The position numbers were made by a program, and so were the translations under genes. The notes beneath the pieces were generated by a model that did no database searches, was not told the DNA's origin, and saw nothing but the letters and a program-made list of their open reading frames with translations. Positions 48,914-51,213 of a DNA stretch of 51,213 nucleotides are shown piece by piece (positions within the stretch are counted from its first letter, which is position 1; every line of letters begins with the position of its first letter). This stretch comes from CAYSDH01 sp964429805 (lineage in GTDB: Bacteria > Bacteroidota > Bacteroidia > Flavobacteriales_D > JABDKJ01): contig CAYSDH010000018.1 in NCBI GenBank assembly GCA_964429805.1, positions 1 to 51,213 on the forward strand. The letters are read 5' to 3'.

Positions 48914-51213
48914 TTAAAGTTTGAATAGTTGTAGCGTGTCATTATTTCGTGACACCAGAATGTAACGCTCACCATCGAGCTCTATGAGCTCCATGTCTTT
49001 GACATTTCCATTGGTACGAAATCCGTGATTTGTTCCAGCGTCAATAAAAGAACCCTCACCATTATTGTAAAGCACGTAACCTAGATTTGCATCGTAGCGA
49101 GCGGTCTCGTTTTCTACATTATAAACTCCTCCCGCCCCAATGATATCGGGGTGGTTATCTCCATTTACATCTAAAATTAAGATTGACTGTGTCGGTCCAA
49201 ACTGAGCCACAGGAGGGAGGTTCTGTTGTACAAAATCTCCAGATGGATTTTGCCAAAAAACAGCGCTTGCAAAAGTATGGGCCTTGAGGTGCAAGGCTTT
49301 GTCTACTTTCTCATGTCCATATAAAGTTTGAAGGTTGGCAGCTGCAAATTCTTTAAATGATGGAAACTTGTTAGCTAAAAACGGCATCTGCTCCGTAGAG
49401 CAGTCTTTACCCCGCACAGGTACCATCATGCCTTGAGACTCTTTACTTAACACAATGTCAAGAGTACCGTTGTCATCAAAGTCATTGGCATAGACATGAA
49501 ATGGTTTTTTTTCTGACGCATGAAACTTGTTGTTCAGGCCAAGGTTTCCGGCAATAATTTCAACCTGACCATCACTGTCAAGGTCAGCTACTTCCAGCGC
49601 ATACCACCAACCTTCGCTCTTCTTTATTTCTTCTACTTCAAAGTCACTACCCGTATTTCTCAAAATAGTAATGGGCATCCATTCACCAACCATCACGATG
49701 TCTTGATCACCATCATCATCTAGGTCATGAACCTTTGCTTCTGTCACTCGACCCCTAAATGAGCGAATCCCTGGCAAATCTTTGATGGCAAAACTGCCAT
49801 TGATGTTTTCTAATAAATGAACTCCCGCACCATAAGGATAAGCTCCCGGTTGGAGCCTGCCAGGCATAAAAATGTCCATGTCACCATCAGAATCAAAGTC
49901 CAATTGACATGCTGTTTCTGATACAATCTTGAGATAGGGTAGCCCGTCACCATGTGACCGAAACGAACCATCTTCGTTTTGCAGATACATGTAATTCAGC
50001 AGACGCTCGTCTTCGTTATCAAATTCATTTCCTCCCGTGAGTACAAGCAGGTCCATGTATTCATCATTATTCGCATCAATCCACATAGAGCTGATGTCTT
50101 CCTTATCAACGGATGACTGAGGCAGGGTTACCTTCTCAAATGAAGCGTTGCTATCCTTAACATACAAAGCAGACTCTTGTCCGAGTGCACCCGCAATAAA
50201 GATTCCACTCTTTCCTTCTTTGTTGATTTGAGAATATGAGATGTGTGGCCCAAGCGTAGATTGCTTCTGCGGAAGTAGACGTTCACTTTTGTAATCGTCA
50301 AAGTCATTTTCGAGGTGTTGAAATTTAAATCCAACTTCTTTAGGGTTAACTTCTGTAAACAAAACCGGTTCCGTATCGATTTCATTCCTCATCGTAGCCT
50401 TGTCTAAAGACTTCTCAATTTCAACGACTTGACTTCCCGACAGATTGCTTTTTTCACTCATCGACCCATCTGACCAGCGCACGCTGACAGATTCTAGAGT
50501 TTCATCTTTAGCCAACCCAAAGTGAAGGAGAGGGTCAACTGAAGAAAGGTATCCTTTAGCGAGATAGTGATCTTTGGTATAGAGGTTCTTATCGGTTTTA
50601 ACGTTGACCTGCGCCCCGATTCCAAATCGGTTAAGGCTATCACCTTTCAGATTAATTTGAACTGACTGCCCCTTACTGTCATTTCTGTATATCGAAGCTA
50701 CTTGATGGCTGTTGTTCCAGATCAGGTCTAAATCACCATCGTTATCGAGGTCTGCATAAGTCGCTCCATTAGAATTCACAGACTGTCCAAGTCCCCAGTC
50801 ATCAGCAACCTTATTAAAGTGTAGCTCACCTTTATTATTAAACATATAGTTAGTTACTGTCTCTGACGGCCACTGCGCAATGGCTTGACTAAACGACATC
50901 TGTTTTCCGCTCCTCGCTTGACGCTTGATTTTGGTATAGTAGTCCCTATTGTTCATGTCAATTTTCACCCCGTTGCTTACAAAAACATCACTCAACCCGT
51001 CATTATCAAAATCTGCAATCAATGGTCCCCAGCTCCAGTCCGTACTCGCCATATTAAGCATATTAGAAATCTCCGAAAAAGCACCGTTCCCACGATTCAA
51101 CTGCACCGAGTTTGACATATACTGATGAGGATAACCATAATCAATGAGCAGGTTAAAGTCCGCTACATTCATCTGAGTCATGTTCTCTTTAGAGCGCGCA
51201 TGCCCCTCAGGAG
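48914..51213 (-). CDS. FG-GAP/VCBS repeat protein with ASPIC/UnbV domain (5' partial)
   Basis: The frame is open to the right window edge: upstream of the first in-window ATG (51181) it reads PEGHARSKEN, which matches the family's usual P-E-x-H-x-R-x-K-E-N-M. The gene therefore starts outside. FG-GAP repeats are seen as FDNDGLSDVFVSNG, LDNDGDLDLIWNN, DSDGDMDIFMPGRL and DLDDDGDQDIVMVGEWM. An ASPIC/UnbV domain lies between (GIGAQVNVKTDKNLYTKD, LLHFGLAKDETLESVSVRWS). The repeats form calcium-binding beta-propellers in surface or outer-membrane proteins. Relatives often sit beside SusCD-type glycan genes, which may lie beyond the edge. Confidence 0.88.
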   Translation of the reverse strand, partial: PEGHARSKENMTQMNVADFNLLIDYGYPHQYMSNSVQLNRGNGAFSEISNMLNMASTDWSWGPLIADFDNDGLSDVFVSNGVKIDMNNRDYYTKIKRQARSGKQMSFSQAIAQWPSETVTNYMFNNKGELHFNKVADDWGLGQSVNSNGATYADLDNDGDLDLIWNNSHQVASIYRNDSKGQSVQINLKGDSLNRFGIGAQVNVKTDKNLYTKDHYLAKGYLSSVDPLLHFGLAKDETLESVSVRWSDGSMSEKSNLSGSQVVEIEKSLDKATMRNEIDTEPVLFTEVNPKEVGFKFQHLENDFDDYKSERLLPQKQSTLGPHISYSQINKEGKSGIFIAGALGQESALYVKDSNASFEKVTLPQSSVDKEDISSMWIDANNDEYMDLLVLTGGNEFDNEDERLLNYMYLQNEDGSFRSHGDGLPYLKIVSETACQLDFDSDGDMDIFMPGRLQPGAYPYGAGVHLLENINGSFAIKDLPGIRSFRGRVTEAKVHDLDDDGDQDIVMVGEWMPITILRNTGSDFEVEEIKKSEGWWYALEVADLDSDGQVEIIAGNLGLNNKFHASEKKPFHVYANDFDDNGTLDIVLSKESQGMMVPVRGKDCSTEQMPFLANKFPSFKEFAAANLQTLYGHEKVDKALHLKAHTFASAVFWQNPSGDFVQQNLPPVAQFGPTQSILILDVNGDNHPDIIGAGGVYNVENETARYDANLGYVLYNNGEGSFIDAGTNHGFRTNGNVKDMELIELDGERYILVSRNNDTLQLFKL

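Noticed and set aside
1..51213. CRISPR arrays, transposases, tRNA or rRNA genes
   Set aside because: No regular direct repeats with spacers, no transposase motifs and no cloverleaf or rRNA signatures were seen on either strand.

Overview
The window reads as a chromosomal segment of a Bacteroidota bacterium, probably Flavobacteriales. The evidence is four type IX secretion (T9SS) cargo proteins with C-terminal sorting domains, a PorQ homologue, SusC/HmuR-type TonB-dependent receptors, many lipoproteins, and repeated TAnnTTTG promoter elements, the -7 signature of the Bacteroidetes primary sigma factor. A mevalonate-pathway block (GYDIA-type GHMP kinase, MvaD, mevalonate kinase, UbiA prenyltransferase) fits the same group. 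I saw no rRNA, tRNA, CRISPR array, transposase or phage gene.

Layout. Positions 1-4.5 kb hold a gene tail, a small lipoprotein behind a 22-bp perfect palindrome, then a minus-strand run of beta-helix lipoprotein, di-heme MauG/MbnH-type peroxidase and an MbnP-like copper protein with a T9SS signal. Positions 4.7-9.5 kb hold a giant TPR protein translationally coupled to an outer-membrane beta-barrel. Positions 9.5-16 kb hold two DUF1801 proteins, an AraC-type regulator and a divergent heme-uptake operon (HmuY with T9SS signal, HmuR-type receptor, HmuY lipoprotein). gyrB (16.2-18.0 kb) is interrupted near its end by a 10-N assembly gap. Positions 18-24.8 kb hold a lectin-type T9SS adhesin flanked by two copies of a structured non-coding repeat, and a large T9SS surface protein split by a one-base frameshift.

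Positions 24.8-37.6 kb are mostly housekeeping: flavin reductase, SRPBCC protein, SH3-like lipoprotein, porQ, trxB, trkA/trkH, hutI, aroC, a second TonB-dependent receptor and a NAGPA-type protein. Positions 37.6-44.9 kb hold a GIY-YIG protein, a GNAT/polysaccharide deacetylase pair, a dicarboxylate/glutamate symporter, msrB, a DEAD-box helicase, yaaA and an FKBP lipoprotein. Positions 44.9-48.9 kb are the isoprenoid block, and the window ends inside an FG-GAP/UnbV repeat protein.

How the parts work together: the envelope genes suggest a cell that captures metals and heme at its surface (MbnP, HmuY) with T9SS exporting the capture proteins and TonB receptors importing the ligand. The least explained signals are the pair of structured repeats at about 18.2-18.4 and 20.9-21.1 kb, the palindrome at 633-654, and the surface-displayed MbnP/MbnH pair with its beta-helix partner. 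All function calls rest on motif recognition by eye; no database search was run.
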